Assembly: GCF_025515305.1 (NCBI RefSeq)
Contig: NZ_JAOPHT010000002.1
Coordinates: 124,001-188,000 of the forward strand
DNA: 64,000 nucleotides
Direction of reading: 5' to 3'
Source: Roseicyclus sediminis
GTDB lineage: Bacteria > Pseudomonadota > Alphaproteobacteria > Rhodobacterales > Rhodobacteraceae
Under the pieces are notes generated by a model that had not been told where the DNA came from, did no database searches, and worked only from the letters and a program-made list of their open reading frames with translations. Position 1 is the first letter of the stretch. Every line of letters begins with the position of its first letter. Made by a program: the position numbers and the translations under genes. Shown here one piece after another: positions 25,284-33,879 of the stretch.

Positions 25284-25927
25284 GCGACACGGCGCTGCGC
25301 GAACAGATCTGCGTCCTTGCGAAGTCGATGTTCGACCGCGGTCTGACCGGGGGCAGCACCGGCAACATCTCGGCCCGGACCGCCGATGGCGGCCTGCTCG
25401 TCTCTCCCACGGGCACGAGCTTCGGCAGGCTCGATCCCGCGCGGCTGAGTTGTTTCGACGCGACGGGGCGGCTGATCGGGGGCGACCCGCCGACCAAGGA
25501 GATGCCGCTGCACGCGGCCTTCTACGAGACGCGCGGCACGGCCGGTGCGGTCGTGCATCTTCATTCCTGCCATTCCGTCGCCCTGTCGATGATGCCCGAC
25601 GCGGATCCCGACAACTTCCTGCCGCCGCTCACGCCCTACGCCATCATGAAGCTGGGCAAGGTGAAGCTTCTGCCGTTCTTCCTGCCCGGCGACCCGGCCA
25701 TGGGCGAGGCGGTGCGGGGGCTCGCAGGCAAACGGTCGGCCGTGATGCTGGCCAATCATGGGCCGGTGGTGGCGGGCAAGAACGTGGAGGCGGCCTGCAA
25801 CGCCATCGAGGAGCTCGAGGATACCGCGCGCCTTGCGCTTCTGACCCGGGGCATGGGCGCACGCGGCCTGACTGAGGCGCAGGTGCGCGACGTCGTGACG
25901 ACCTTTGACGTGGAGTGGGATGATTGA
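25280..25927 (+). CDS. otnC: 3-oxo-tetronate 4-phosphate decarboxylase OtnC
   Basis: A 215-residue class II aldolase-fold enzyme with GGSTGNIS and SPTGTS phosphate-binding loops, Glu74, His93 and His95 (VHLHSCHS) and His160 (ANHGPVV) as the zinc site and acid/base. In the tetronate pathway it decarboxylates 3-oxo-tetronate 4-phosphate to dihydroxyacetone phosphate, which enters glycolysis. Overlaps otnK by ATGA and otnI by TTGA. Confidence 0.9.
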   Translation: MSDTALREQICVLAKSMFDRGLTGGSTGNISARTADGGLLVSPTGTSFGRLDPARLSCFDATGRLIGGDPPTKEMPLHAAFYETRGTAGAVVHLHSCHSVALSMMPDADPDNFLPPLTPYAIMKLGKVKLLPFFLPGDPAMGEAVRGLAGKRSAVMLANHGPVVAGKNVEAACNAIEELEDTARLALLTRGMGARGLTEAQVRDVVTTFDVEWDD

Positions 25928-26709
25928 GGTTTTCTGCCAACCTGGGATTTCTCTGGACTGACCGCCCCCTTCCCGACGCGATCCGCGCGGCCGGCGCCGC
26001 GGGCTTCGACGCGGTGGAACTGCACTGGCCTTACGACGTGCCGGCGGCCGATGTGGCGGCCGCGCTTCGGGAAACCGGGCTGCCCTGCCTCGGCCTCAAC
26101 ACCAGGCGCGGCGATGTCGCGGGCGGGGAAAACGGCCTCGCCGCGCTGTCCGGCCGCGAGGCGGAGGCGCGGGCGGCCATCGACGAGGCGCTGGCCTACG
26201 GGGCCGAGATCGGGGCCGGGATGGTCCACGTGATGGCGGGCTTCGCCGAAGGGCCCGAGGCGCACGCCACCTTCATCGCAAATCTCGCCTATGCCTGCGA
26301 CCGCGCCGTGCTGCGCGGCATGGGCATCCTGATCGAGCCGCTCAACCGATACGACGCGCGGGGCTATTTCCTCAGGACCACCGGACAGGCCACGGCGATC
26401 ATGGACGAGGTCGGGCATGACGCCCTGAGGCTCATGTTCGACTGCTACCACGTGCAGCTGATGGAGGGGGATCTGACCCATCGCTTGCGGGATCTCTTGC
26501 CGAGGATCGGTCACATCCAGTTCGCCTCCGTGCCCGACCGCGGTGCGCCCGACCATGGCGAGGTCGATTTCAATTACCTCTTCAGGGTGATCGAGAGGCT
26601 TGGCTACGACCGCCCGCTTGGCGCCGAATACAAGCCCGGCGGCGACACGGATGCCACGCTGGCCTGGCTGCGCGCGTATCGGGAGAGCGGCGCGGGGCCG
26701 GCCGCGTAG
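25924..26709 (+). CDS. otnI: 2-oxo-tetronate isomerase OtnI (hydroxypyruvate isomerase family)
   Basis: A 261-residue AP-endonuclease-2-fold isomerase. The catalytic glutamates are Glu138 (ILIEPLN) and Glu235 (GAEYKPGG), with metal ligands in FDCYHVQ and GHIQFASVPDR. It interconverts 2-oxo- and 3-oxo-tetronate, linking LtnD to the kinase. No ATG is in frame at the junction; TTG 25924 overlaps the otnC stop. The tight overlap supports this non-ATG start. Confidence 0.88.
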   Translation: MRFSANLGFLWTDRPLPDAIRAAGAAGFDAVELHWPYDVPAADVAAALRETGLPCLGLNTRRGDVAGGENGLAALSGREAEARAAIDEALAYGAEIGAGMVHVMAGFAEGPEAHATFIANLAYACDRAVLRGMGILIEPLNRYDARGYFLRTTGQATAIMDEVGHDALRLMFDCYHVQLMEGDLTHRLRDLLPRIGHIQFASVPDRGAPDHGEVDFNYLFRVIERLGYDRPLGAEYKPGGDTDATLAWLRAYRESGAGPAA

Positions 26710-27362
26710 CTCGCGGATCGGGTGGCGGCCAGGCCCCCGCCTGTCCCGAATGAGCCTCGGCGGTCATGGATACGGAGGCGCTCTCCGGATGCCCTTGTGC
26801 TCGCCGAAGGCGGTGGAACCTTCATTACCGATGGCGAGAATTGCTGTTTTATCAATTGTTTACATGGGGCCGCGAAAGTCCCGACGATCGTTCGTTCCGG
26901 GTTCGTTTCCCGCAGCGGGACGGCAGCATGTCGACGGGCTGCTGCCTAGGGGCTGCAAGCTTCGTGAACCGGTGAGAACCGCATGCTGATGCGTCGCCCT
27001 CCAGGGTGGTTCATCCGCGCTTGTCCTGCTGCGATGGCCGCGACGGGAAGTTACTCTGTGACGTCACCCCTCCCGAGTGTGCCCAGTTTGGCCCAGAGCC
27101 GTATGCGACCCGCTTGCCGCGCCTGCTCATCGGAGTCATGGCCGCAGTCCTCGCAGCATCGTTCCTGTTCGCGCTCTTCGCCGGTGAAGTCTTTTCCAGG
27201 CTTCGCTCGAAACGAACCTCGATCGCCGCGTCGGGACACGTGGTTCCACGTTTCCGCGATTTGCCTGTCCTTGCACGGGGCAGGCTGGCGACGCTGGGCT
27301 CGAATGCATATGATGTGCGGAGCCGCACCGTTGACCGTTGGCGGCCCCGAGGAGATCGCTGA
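26710..27362. other. 653-base stretch without a convincing gene
   Basis: No confident gene is seen here. An ORF ending at 27362, directly before dusA, could start at ATG 27138 (74 residues) or GTG 27006; it has one hydrophobic segment (LLIGVMAAVLAASFLFALFAG) followed by a basic tail, but no good ribosome binding site and no recognised family. An AT-rich patch near 26840-26870 (TTTTATCAATTGTTTACA) could be promoter DNA. Base composition is less GC-biased than its neighbours. Confidence 0.4.
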
Positions 27363-28361
27363 ATGCCATTGAACGCAGCCACCCGTGCCGCGCGTCTGTC
27401 CGTTGCGCCGATGATGGACTGGACCGACCGTCACTGCCGGGTCTTCCACCGGCTGATGTCGCGGCATGCGCTGCTCTACACCGAGATGGTCACGGCGCCC
27501 GCCATCGTGCGGGGTGATCACGCGCGGCTGCTCGCGTTCGACCCGTCCGAGCACCCCGTCGCGGTGCAGCTTGGCGGTTCGGACCCGGACGAACTGGCCG
27601 AGGCCGCCCGGATCGCCGCCGACTATGGCTATGACGAGATCAACCTCAACGTGGGATGCCCCTCCGACAGGGTGCAGTCGGGCTGTTTCGGCGCCGTCCT
27701 GATGGAACGTCCGGGCCTTGTCGCCGAATGTGTCGCGGCCATGATCGCGGCAAGCCCCGTGGAGGTCACGGTGAAATGCCGGATCGGCGTGGACGACCAG
27801 GTCCCCGAGGAGGTGCTGCCGGCTTTCCTGCGCACCGTTTCCGAGGCCGGTGTCACGCGTTTCGCGATCCATGCCCGGAAGGCCTGGCTGCAGGGGCTGA
27901 GCCCGAAGGAGAACCGGGACGTTCCGCCGCTCGATTACCCGCTCGTCCATGCGATGAAGCGGGAGTTCCCGCATCTGCACCTGTCCATCAACGGCGGGAT
28001 CGGCAGCCTGCAGGAGGCGCGCGCGCATCTCGAGGCCGGACTGGACGGGGTGATGATCGGGCGCGCCGCCTATCACACGCCCTACGACATTCTGGCCCGG
28101 GCCGATGCGGAGGTGTTCGGCGCCGACGCGCCCGTGCCCTCGGCCGAGGAGGTCGCGCTTGCCATGTTGCCCCACATCGAGGAGCACCTGGCGCACGGCG
28201 GCAGGCTTGCGCAGGTGACGCGGCACATGCTGGGCCTGTTCGCGGGCCGCCCCGGCGCACGCGGATGGAAGCGCGTCCTGTCGGAGGGCGCGCATCGCGA
28301 CGGCGCGGGGCCCGCGCTTGTCGAACGCGCGCTTTCGGAAGTGACGGCGCGCGCGGCCTGA
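27363..28361 (+). CDS. dusA: tRNA-dihydrouridine(20/20a) synthase DusA
   Basis: A 332-residue flavoenzyme that reduces uridine in the tRNA D-loop using NADPH and FMN. Visible signatures are LSVAPMMDWTDRHCR, VQLGGSDPDELAEAA, NLNVGCPSDRVQSGCFGA with active-site Cys108, and FAIHARKAWLQGLSPKENR; the last is characteristic of DusA. A GAGGAG precedes ATG 27363, which directly follows a TGA. Confidence 0.95.
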   Translation: MPLNAATRAARLSVAPMMDWTDRHCRVFHRLMSRHALLYTEMVTAPAIVRGDHARLLAFDPSEHPVAVQLGGSDPDELAEAARIAADYGYDEINLNVGCPSDRVQSGCFGAVLMERPGLVAECVAAMIAASPVEVTVKCRIGVDDQVPEEVLPAFLRTVSEAGVTRFAIHARKAWLQGLSPKENRDVPPLDYPLVHAMKREFPHLHLSINGGIGSLQEARAHLEAGLDGVMIGRAAYHTPYDILARADAEVFGADAPVPSAEEVALAMLPHIEEHLAHGGRLAQVTRHMLGLFAGRPGARGWKRVLSEGAHRDGAGPALVERALSEVTARAA

Positions 28362-28434
28362 GGGCGCATCCTGGGGCTTTCCCTCGCCTCGGGCCTGGGC
28401 TAGGCGGACGGCGACGGACTGCGCGCGGGGGATC

Positions 28435-29259
28435 ATGCCGGACATCGCCGAAGTGTTGCCCATGCTGGGCCTCGTCCTCTTGGTCGGGGCCTTCGCGGGG
28501 CTGATCGCGGGCCTTCTGGGCGTGGGCGGCGGCATCTTCCTGGTGCCGACATTCTATTTCGTGTTCGAGCGGCTGGGCTACACCACGCCAGATCTCATGC
28601 AGATCTGCCTTGCCACATCGCTTGCCACGATCGCCGTGACCTCGGTCAGGTCGCTTCTCGCGCATAACCGGCGCGGCGCGGTCGATTGGAGCATTCTCAA
28701 GGGCTGGGGGCCCGGCATCGCCATTGGCGCGGGGCTGGGCGTCGTTGCGGCCTCCGGGCTGCGCAACGAGGTGCTGATGACGATCTTCGGGATCCTCGGC
28801 ATCACCGTGGGCCTCTACCTCGCCTTCGGACGCGAGGGATGGCGGCTGGGATCGACGATGCCGCGCGGTCTCGCCCGTGCCGCCGTGTCACCCGTGATCG
28901 GCTTTCTCTCGGTCCTCATGGGGATCGGCGGCGGAAGCTTCGGCGTGCCCCTGATGACGCTCTACTCGGTGCCGATCCACCGGGCGGTGGCGACGGCGGC
29001 GGGCTTCGGCCTGCTCATCGCCGTGCCCGGCGTCATCGGCTTCCTGCTGGTGCCGGGGCAGGGGCCGGCGCGGCCGCCCTTCACGCTCGGGCAGATCAAC
29101 CTCGTGGCTTTCGCGGCGGTCGTCCTCATGACCTTCATCACCGCCCCGATCGGCGCGCGCCTGGCCCATGCGACCAATCCCAGGCCGCTTCGGCTGATCT
29201 TCGCGGCCTTCGTCGGGGTCATGGCGATCAACATGCTGCGGAAGGCGGCGGGCTGGTGA
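28435..29259 (+). CDS. TauE/SafE family sulfite exporter-like permease
   Basis: A 274-residue membrane protein with about eight hydrophobic segments and the repeated glycine motif GLLGVGGGIFLVPTFYF (first half) and MGIGGGSFGVPLMTLY (second half) that define TauE/SafE. Members move organic sulfonates, sulfite or sulfoacetate out of the cell. Its stop overlaps the GTG start of a PhyH-like oxygenase, suggesting a linked function. Confidence 0.88.
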   Translation: MPDIAEVLPMLGLVLLVGAFAGLIAGLLGVGGGIFLVPTFYFVFERLGYTTPDLMQICLATSLATIAVTSVRSLLAHNRRGAVDWSILKGWGPGIAIGAGLGVVAASGLRNEVLMTIFGILGITVGLYLAFGREGWRLGSTMPRGLARAAVSPVIGFLSVLMGIGGGSFGVPLMTLYSVPIHRAVATAAGFGLLIAVPGVIGFLLVPGQGPARPPFTLGQINLVAFAAVVLMTFITAPIGARLAHATNPRPLRLIFAAFVGVMAINMLRKAAGW

Positions 29260-30035
29260 GCTGGCTCGCGCGTGGCTGGGAGGTCTTCGCGCCCGATGCC
29301 CTCGTCCTGCGCTGGCTCGACAGCGCAAAACCCGCCGCCCTCGCGGCAAGCCGCGACCCCGATGCGCGCGCCCGGTGGCTGCGCCATGGCGGCACGTGGT
29401 TCGTGGGCGTGGATGTCCTTCCGAACGGCCCTGATGGCGCGGTCGCGGGCGGCTGTCCCCTTGGCGGCGCGGCGCAGCAGGCCGCGTTCGCGGTGACGGG
29501 GCCGCTGCCGCTTCACCGGGGCCAGGTGTCGGTCACATGGCCGGGCTACCCGGCACGCGACCCCGACGAAAGCGAGGCCGCCCACCGCTACCGGCGCGAG
29601 CGCGACGCCGCGCATCTCGACGGTCTTCTGCCTGTCGGATCAGGGAAACGGCGCTTTCTCAAGGAGATGCACGCCTTCATTCTCGGAATCGCAGTGACCG
29701 AAGCGGAGGCGGAAGCCGCGCCGCTGGTGGTCTGGGAGGGAAGCCATGCGCTGATCCGCGCGGCCTTCGCGGAGGCGTTGAGAGGGCATCCGCCCGAGGA
29801 CTGGTCGGACATCGACCTGACGGACGTCTACCAGGCCACGCGGCGTGAGGTCTTCGCGCGGTGTCCCCGCGTGTGCCTTCCCCTGCGACCCGGAGAGGCG
29901 GTTCTCCTGCACCGGCACATGATCCACGGCGTCGCGCCCTGGGCGGACGGCGCGCGGGCCGAGGCGGACGGTCGCGCAATCGTCTACTTCAGGCCGGAAG
30001 TCGCCCGGCCAACGGACTGGCTCGATCTGTATTGA
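29256..30035 (+). CDS. Phytanoyl-CoA dioxygenase-like protein
   Basis: A 259-residue protein with the layout of PhyH-type Fe(II)/2-oxoglutarate oxygenases: His120-x-Asp122 (AAHLDGL), PLVVWEGSHALI and His224 with Arg240 (HRHMIHGVAPW, GRAIVYFRPE). The spacing from HxD to the GSH motif fits the family. Start is GTG 29256, overlapping the TauE/SafE stop (GTGA). Substrate unknown; association with the permease may point to a sulfur compound, which is speculation. Confidence 0.6.
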   Translation: MSWLARGWEVFAPDALVLRWLDSAKPAALAASRDPDARARWLRHGGTWFVGVDVLPNGPDGAVAGGCPLGGAAQQAAFAVTGPLPLHRGQVSVTWPGYPARDPDESEAAHRYRRERDAAHLDGLLPVGSGKRRFLKEMHAFILGIAVTEAEAEAAPLVVWEGSHALIRAAFAEALRGHPPEDWSDIDLTDVYQATRREVFARCPRVCLPLRPGEAVLLHRHMIHGVAPWADGARAEADGRAIVYFRPEVARPTDWLDLY

Positions 30036-30059
30036 AATCAGAAGGTTCGGGCGTAATGC

Positions 30060-30299
30060 TCAGGTAATCCGGCGCTTCAGCCTGGCGTCGCGTCCGCCAC
30101 GGCGCACGGCGATCTTCGCGCGGCGTTCCGGCAGTTCTTCCATTATTGCGCGGCGTTCCTCGCGCGTCATGCGGCCCCAGGTCGTGATCTCGTCGATCGA
30201 GCGGAGGCACCCGGTGCAAAGCCGCGCCTCGGGATGGACCACGCAGATCTTGACGCAAGGGCTCTCGATCTCTTCGCGCTTCCAGATCTCGTCGCTCAT
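30060..30299 (-). CDS. DUF1289 family protein
   Basis: A 79-residue protein with four cysteines in a CX3C-X8-CX2C pattern (Cys15, 19, 28, 31: SPCVKIC and CTGC) followed by EITTWGRM and a basic C-terminus. The family is widespread in proteobacteria, probably metal-binding (iron-sulfur or zinc), without a defined function. It overlaps ruvX by ATGA and is last in the ccmI-ruvX operon. Confidence 0.85.
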   Translation of the reverse strand: MSDEIWKREEIESPCVKICVVHPEARLCTGCLRSIDEITTWGRMTREERRAIMEELPERRAKIAVRRGGRDARLKRRIT

Positions 30300-30781
30300 C
30301 GTGCCGCCCCGATATGCGCCAGCCGGTCCAGCGCTCCTTGCAGGATATAGCCCGCCGCGACCGCGTCGATCACCTCCGCGCGACGTTTTCGGGACGTATC
30401 CGCCTCCAGCAGTGCCCTTTCTGCCGCAACCGTGCTCAGTCTCTCGTCCCAGAACGCGATGGGCAACCCCGCGAAGGCAGGAAGGCGGGCCAGGTTCCGG
30501 GCGAAAGCGCGGGTCGACTGGGCGCGCGGCCCCTCGCTTCCGTCCATGTTGCGCGGCAGGCCGAGGACGATCCCGCCCAGTTCGCGTTCTTCAACGATCA
30601 CCGCGAGCTGTTCGGCGTCCTTGGTGAACTTGTCGCGCCTGAGCGTCACGAGCGGCGTCGCGACGGACAGAAGCCGGTCCGAGACCGCGACGCCGATGGT
30701 CTTCGTCCCGAGGTCGAGGCCTGCAATCCCGCGCGCCCGCGGCAGCGCGGCTGCGAATTCGGCCATGTCCTCGCAGATCAC
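30296..30781 (-). CDS. ruvX: Putative Holliday junction resolvase RuvX (YqgF)
   Basis: A 161-residue RNase H-fold nuclease of the YqgF family. Asp23 in GLDLGTKTIGVAVSD begins the active site; GLPRNMDGSEGP, FWDERLSTVAAERALLE and the final DAVAA segment supply the other acidic residues. The family is involved in 16S rRNA 5'-end maturation and was proposed as a junction resolvase. It overlaps ccmI and DUF1289 genes by ATGA. Confidence 0.93.
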   Translation of the reverse strand: MICEDMAEFAAALPRARGIAGLDLGTKTIGVAVSDRLLSVATPLVTLRRDKFTKDAEQLAVIVEERELGGIVLGLPRNMDGSEGPRAQSTRAFARNLARLPAFAGLPIAFWDERLSTVAAERALLEADTSRKRRAEVIDAVAAGYILQGALDRLAHIGAAR

Positions 30782-32013
30782 TGCGCGGCACCGGGAAGGC
30801 GCGCGCCTGCCTCTTCGATCAGCGCCAGCGCGTCCGGCGCATCGGCGAAGACGGTCAGCGCCTCTTCGTAGATCGCCTGCGCCGCGTCGGCCTGTCCCAG
30901 GACGCCATAGGCGGTGATGAGACGCGCCCAGTCCTCGGGCGGCCCTCCTTCTGTCGCAAGCCGGTCGGCCAGTCCCGCGACCATGCCCTCGACCATCGCG
31001 GCGCGGTCCTCCGGCGCCATTTCCTGCGCCGCCTCGACATCCGCGGCGCTCGGCCCGCGCGGCGCGGAGGGCTGCGGCAGGTCGGCCAGTGTGACGCGAT
31101 GGCCGGCGAGGACCGCGACCTCCTCGATCTGCAGACGGATCGGTTCGAGCCAGGGCGCGTCGGGCGTGCTTTCGGCCATCAGGTTGCGCCAGATCGGGAA
31201 GGCCAGGTCGGGCCGGCCCTGCTGCGCGTACATGAGGCCCGCATAGTAGCGCGCGGTGCCGTTGCGCGGCTCCAGCGCGAGGCCCTCGGTCAGCGCCGCC
31301 TCGGCCTCGGGGCTGACATAGCCGCCGGCGGACAGGATCATCATTTCCGCGAGGTCGATATAGTGATTGCCGGTCGCCTCCTCGCCGAGGATCTCGATCA
31401 GTCGCTGCTGAGCCAGCCGGGCCGCCCGGAAATTGCCGAGCGCCGCCTCGTTCGAGGCCAGAAGCGCCATGCCCTCGGGATCGTTGGGACGGTTCTCCAT
31501 GATCGTGCGCAGTTCCGCCACCAGCGCCTCGCGTTCGGGCTGATCGGGAATGGCCGGGCGCATCGTCACCTCGGCTTCGGCCTGCTCCTGCGGCGGCCGG
31601 TTGGCGCGCGCCTCCTCCACCAGCGAGATGCGGGTCTGCAGCGGCACGTCGGGATAACCCGGCTGCCCGATGCGCATGTAGACGAAGACCGTTCCGGCCA
31701 GCACCGCGACAAGCCCGGCGGTCACGATCCAGCGGTCGGCGCCCGCCCGGCGGGCCTGCGTGGCCTCGGCGATCTGCAGGGCCCGGTCGGCCTCGAGGAT
31801 ACGCCGCGACACCTCGGTTCGGGCGCGGGCGGCCTCGCCCTCGGTAAGGATGCCGCGCTCCAGGTCGCGGTCCACTTCCTTCAGCTGGTCGCGGTAGACC
31901 TGAAGGTCATAGGCCGCCGCCGGCACGGCTTCGCGCCGGGGCCGCAGAAAGGCCATGAGAATCAGGAAGGCCACGAAAAGCGAGATTGCGCCCGCCGCGA
32001 TCCAGAACCCCAT
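30778..32013 (-). CDS. ccmI: Cytochrome c biogenesis protein CcmI
   Basis: A 411-residue membrane-anchored TPR protein. It starts with a transmembrane helix (GAISLFVAFLILMAF), a cytoplasmic leucine-zipper-like segment (LKEVDRDLERGILTEGE, ARTEVSRRILEADRAL), a second helix (LVAVLAGTVFVYM) and then a periplasmic TPR domain. CcmI presents apocytochrome c to the CcmFH haem ligase. The rest of the ccm genes are not in the window, although two cytochromes lie at its right end. Confidence 0.88.
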   Translation of the reverse strand: MGFWIAAGAISLFVAFLILMAFLRPRREAVPAAAYDLQVYRDQLKEVDRDLERGILTEGEAARARTEVSRRILEADRALQIAEATQARRAGADRWIVTAGLVAVLAGTVFVYMRIGQPGYPDVPLQTRISLVEEARANRPPQEQAEAEVTMRPAIPDQPEREALVAELRTIMENRPNDPEGMALLASNEAALGNFRAARLAQQRLIEILGEEATGNHYIDLAEMMILSAGGYVSPEAEAALTEGLALEPRNGTARYYAGLMYAQQGRPDLAFPIWRNLMAESTPDAPWLEPIRLQIEEVAVLAGHRVTLADLPQPSAPRGPSAADVEAAQEMAPEDRAAMVEGMVAGLADRLATEGGPPEDWARLITAYGVLGQADAAQAIYEEALTVFADAPDALALIEEAGARLPGAAQ

Positions 32014-32213
32014 CTTCCACCTCGTGCTCCACCACTTCGTCGACGCTATGTAGGGGACGCGGGCGGCCGTTGAAACCGGGCAAAGCCGCGCGGGGGTCCG
32101 GAGGCCTGCGGCGTCTTGTGGCGGCGTCGCAAATTGGCGAAGAGGTGTCGGCCCTGTACGCCTGCGCAGACGCCTCCTGCGACAAACGGAGGCCACAGAA
32201 CAGGAGGCTGCCC

Positions 32214-33458
32214 ATGCGCCGCTATTCCGCATTCGCCATCGCCCGCGAGGCCGCGCGCCACCATCTCGGCTGGGAACGTGCCTGGGCCTCGCCGACCCCG
32301 AAGGCGTCCTATGACGTCGTGATCGTCGGCGCGGGCGGACACGGCCTCGCGACCGCCTACTACCTGGGCCGGAATCACGGCATCCGGAACGTCGCGGTGA
32401 TCGAGAAGGGCTGGCTCGGCGGCGGCAATACCGGCCGCAACACGACGATCATCCGCTCGAACTACCTGCAGGACCCCTCCGCCGCGATCTACGAGAAGGC
32501 CCGCAGCCTCTACGAGACGCTGAGCCAGGACCTCAACTACAACGTCATGTTCTCGCCCCGCGGCGTCATGATGCTCGCTCAGACCGAGCACGAGATCCGC
32601 GGCTACCAGCGCACCGCGCATGCCAACGCGCTGCAGGGCGTGGCGACCGAGTTCATCGGCCCCTCGAAGGTGCGGGAGCTTTGCCCGATCATCAACATCA
32701 GGGGGCCGCGCTACCCGGTGCTGGGCGCGCTCTGGCAGCCCCGCGGCGGCACCGCGCGCCACGACGCGGTGGCCTGGGGCTACGCGCGGGCCTGTTCCGA
32801 CATGGGCATGGACATCATCCAGCAGACCGAGGTGACCGGCGTGCGCCGCGAGGGGGGCAGGGTCGTCGGCGTCGACACGACGAGGGGCCATATCGGCTGC
32901 GGCAAGCTCGGCATCGTCGTCGCGGGGCATTCGGGCGTGATGGCCGAGCGCGCGGGCTTCCGCCTTCCGATCGAGAGCGTCGCGCTCCAGGCGCTGGTCT
33001 CCGAGCCGATCAAGCCGGTCATGGACGTGGTCGTCATGGCCAATACCGTGCATGGCTACATGAGCCAGTCCGACAAGGGCGAGATGGTCATCGGCGGCGG
33101 CGCGGACGGCTACAACAACTACACCCAGCGCGGGTCCTTCCATCACGTCGAGGAAACCGTCCGCGCGCTGGTCGAGACCTTCCCGATCATCTCACGTCTC
33201 AAGATGCTGCGCTGGTGGGGCGGGATCGTCGACATGACGGGCGACCGTTCGCCGATCATCTCGAAGACGCCGGTCGAGGGGGTCTTCGTCAACTGCGGCT
33301 GGGGCACGGGCGGCTTCAAGGCGATCCCCGGCTCGGGCTGGGCGATGGCGGAGCTCATGGCCAAGGGGCATTCCCCGCTCGCCGCCGAGTTCTCGCTCGA
33401 CCGTTTCCGCGAAGGCAAGTTCATCGACGAGAGCGTCGCGGCGGGGGTGGCGCATTGA
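32214..33458 (+). CDS. soxB: Sarcosine oxidase beta subunit SoxB
   Basis: A 414-residue FAD/FMN subunit of heterotetrameric sarcosine oxidase, which demethylates sarcosine to glycine with formation of methylene-tetrahydrofolate and hydrogen peroxide. It shows the FAD motif VVIVGAGGHGLATAYYLG and His183 in TARHDAVAWG, the expected position of the covalent FMN attachment, and NCGWGTGGFKAIPGSG at the C-terminus. AGGAGG precedes ATG 32214. First gene of soxBDAG. Confidence 0.96.
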   Translation: MRRYSAFAIAREAARHHLGWERAWASPTPKASYDVVIVGAGGHGLATAYYLGRNHGIRNVAVIEKGWLGGGNTGRNTTIIRSNYLQDPSAAIYEKARSLYETLSQDLNYNVMFSPRGVMMLAQTEHEIRGYQRTAHANALQGVATEFIGPSKVRELCPIINIRGPRYPVLGALWQPRGGTARHDAVAWGYARACSDMGMDIIQQTEVTGVRREGGRVVGVDTTRGHIGCGKLGIVVAGHSGVMAERAGFRLPIESVALQALVSEPIKPVMDVVVMANTVHGYMSQSDKGEMVIGGGADGYNNYTQRGSFHHVEETVRALVETFPIISRLKMLRWWGGIVDMTGDRSPIISKTPVEGVFVNCGWGTGGFKAIPGSGWAMAELMAKGHSPLAAEFSLDRFREGKFIDESVAAGVAH

Positions 33459-33509
33459 CCATGCCGGATCCGCGCCAGCTTCATCTTTCGAAAAATACGC
33501 TCGGGGGGT

Positions 33510-33532
33510 CCGGGGGGCGGAAAGCCCCCCGG
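33510..33532 (+). repeat. GC-rich hairpin between soxB and soxD
   Basis: A perfect nine-bp stem, CCGGGGGGC and GCCCCCCGG, with a GGAAA loop lies in the 100-base gap between soxB and soxD. It has no T-run, so it is probably an mRNA stability or processing element, or a dispersed intergenic repeat of the host, rather than a terminator. The sox operon otherwise has overlapping genes, so this gap stands out. Confidence 0.6.
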
Positions 33533-33558
33533 CGTCCTACAAGAACGGAGCGGTCGAC

Positions 33559-33879
33559 ATGCTGACCCTGACCTGCCCCTATTGCGGCGTTGCCGCCTGC
33601 GAGACGGAACTCAGCCCCGGCGGCGAGGCGCATCTCAAGCGCTTCGGTCCCGGCTCCTCGGATGACGATTTCGAGGCCTATCTCTTCCTGCGCCCGAACG
33701 TGAAGGGCGTTCATTTCGAGCGCTGGCGCCACGCGATGGGCTGCGGCAAGTGGTTCCTCGCCGCCCGCGACACCGCCACGCTCGAGGTCTTCGGCACCTA
33801 TTCCGCCCAGACCACCGAACCGCCGCCCGGGATCGTCGAGGCGATCCGCGCGAAACGACCCGACTGGAGCCCGACATGA
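33559..33879 (+). CDS. soxD: Sarcosine oxidase delta subunit SoxD
   Basis: A 106-residue subunit with the expected zinc ligands: Cys6 and Cys9 (CPYCG), His58 and Cys62 (HAMGCGKW). It bridges the alpha and beta subunits of the heterotetramer. It overlaps soxA by ATGA and ends with the RPDWSPT-type tail seen in the family. Confidence 0.95.
   Translation: MLTLTCPYCGVAACETELSPGGEAHLKRFGPGSSDDDFEAYLFLRPNVKGVHFERWRHAMGCGKWFLAARDTATLEVFGTYSAQTTEPPPGIVEAIRAKRPDWSPT

Noticed and set aside
26898-26914. CGGGTTCGTTTCCCG resembling a tRNA T-arm
   Set aside because: The loop lacks the conserved A of the T-loop and no matching D-arm, anticodon arm or acceptor stem lies upstream.
27011-27382. Minus-strand 123-codon frame overlapping the dusA start
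   Set aside because: Arg/Ser-rich, no ribosome binding site and no family; it overlaps the well-supported dusA start.
29256-30035. PhyH-like protein lacking the carboxylate iron ligand (His139-Ala-Phe) as in halogenases
   Set aside because: A better-spaced His120-x-Asp122 pair precedes the GSH motif by about 40 residues, so the normal facial triad is probably intact.
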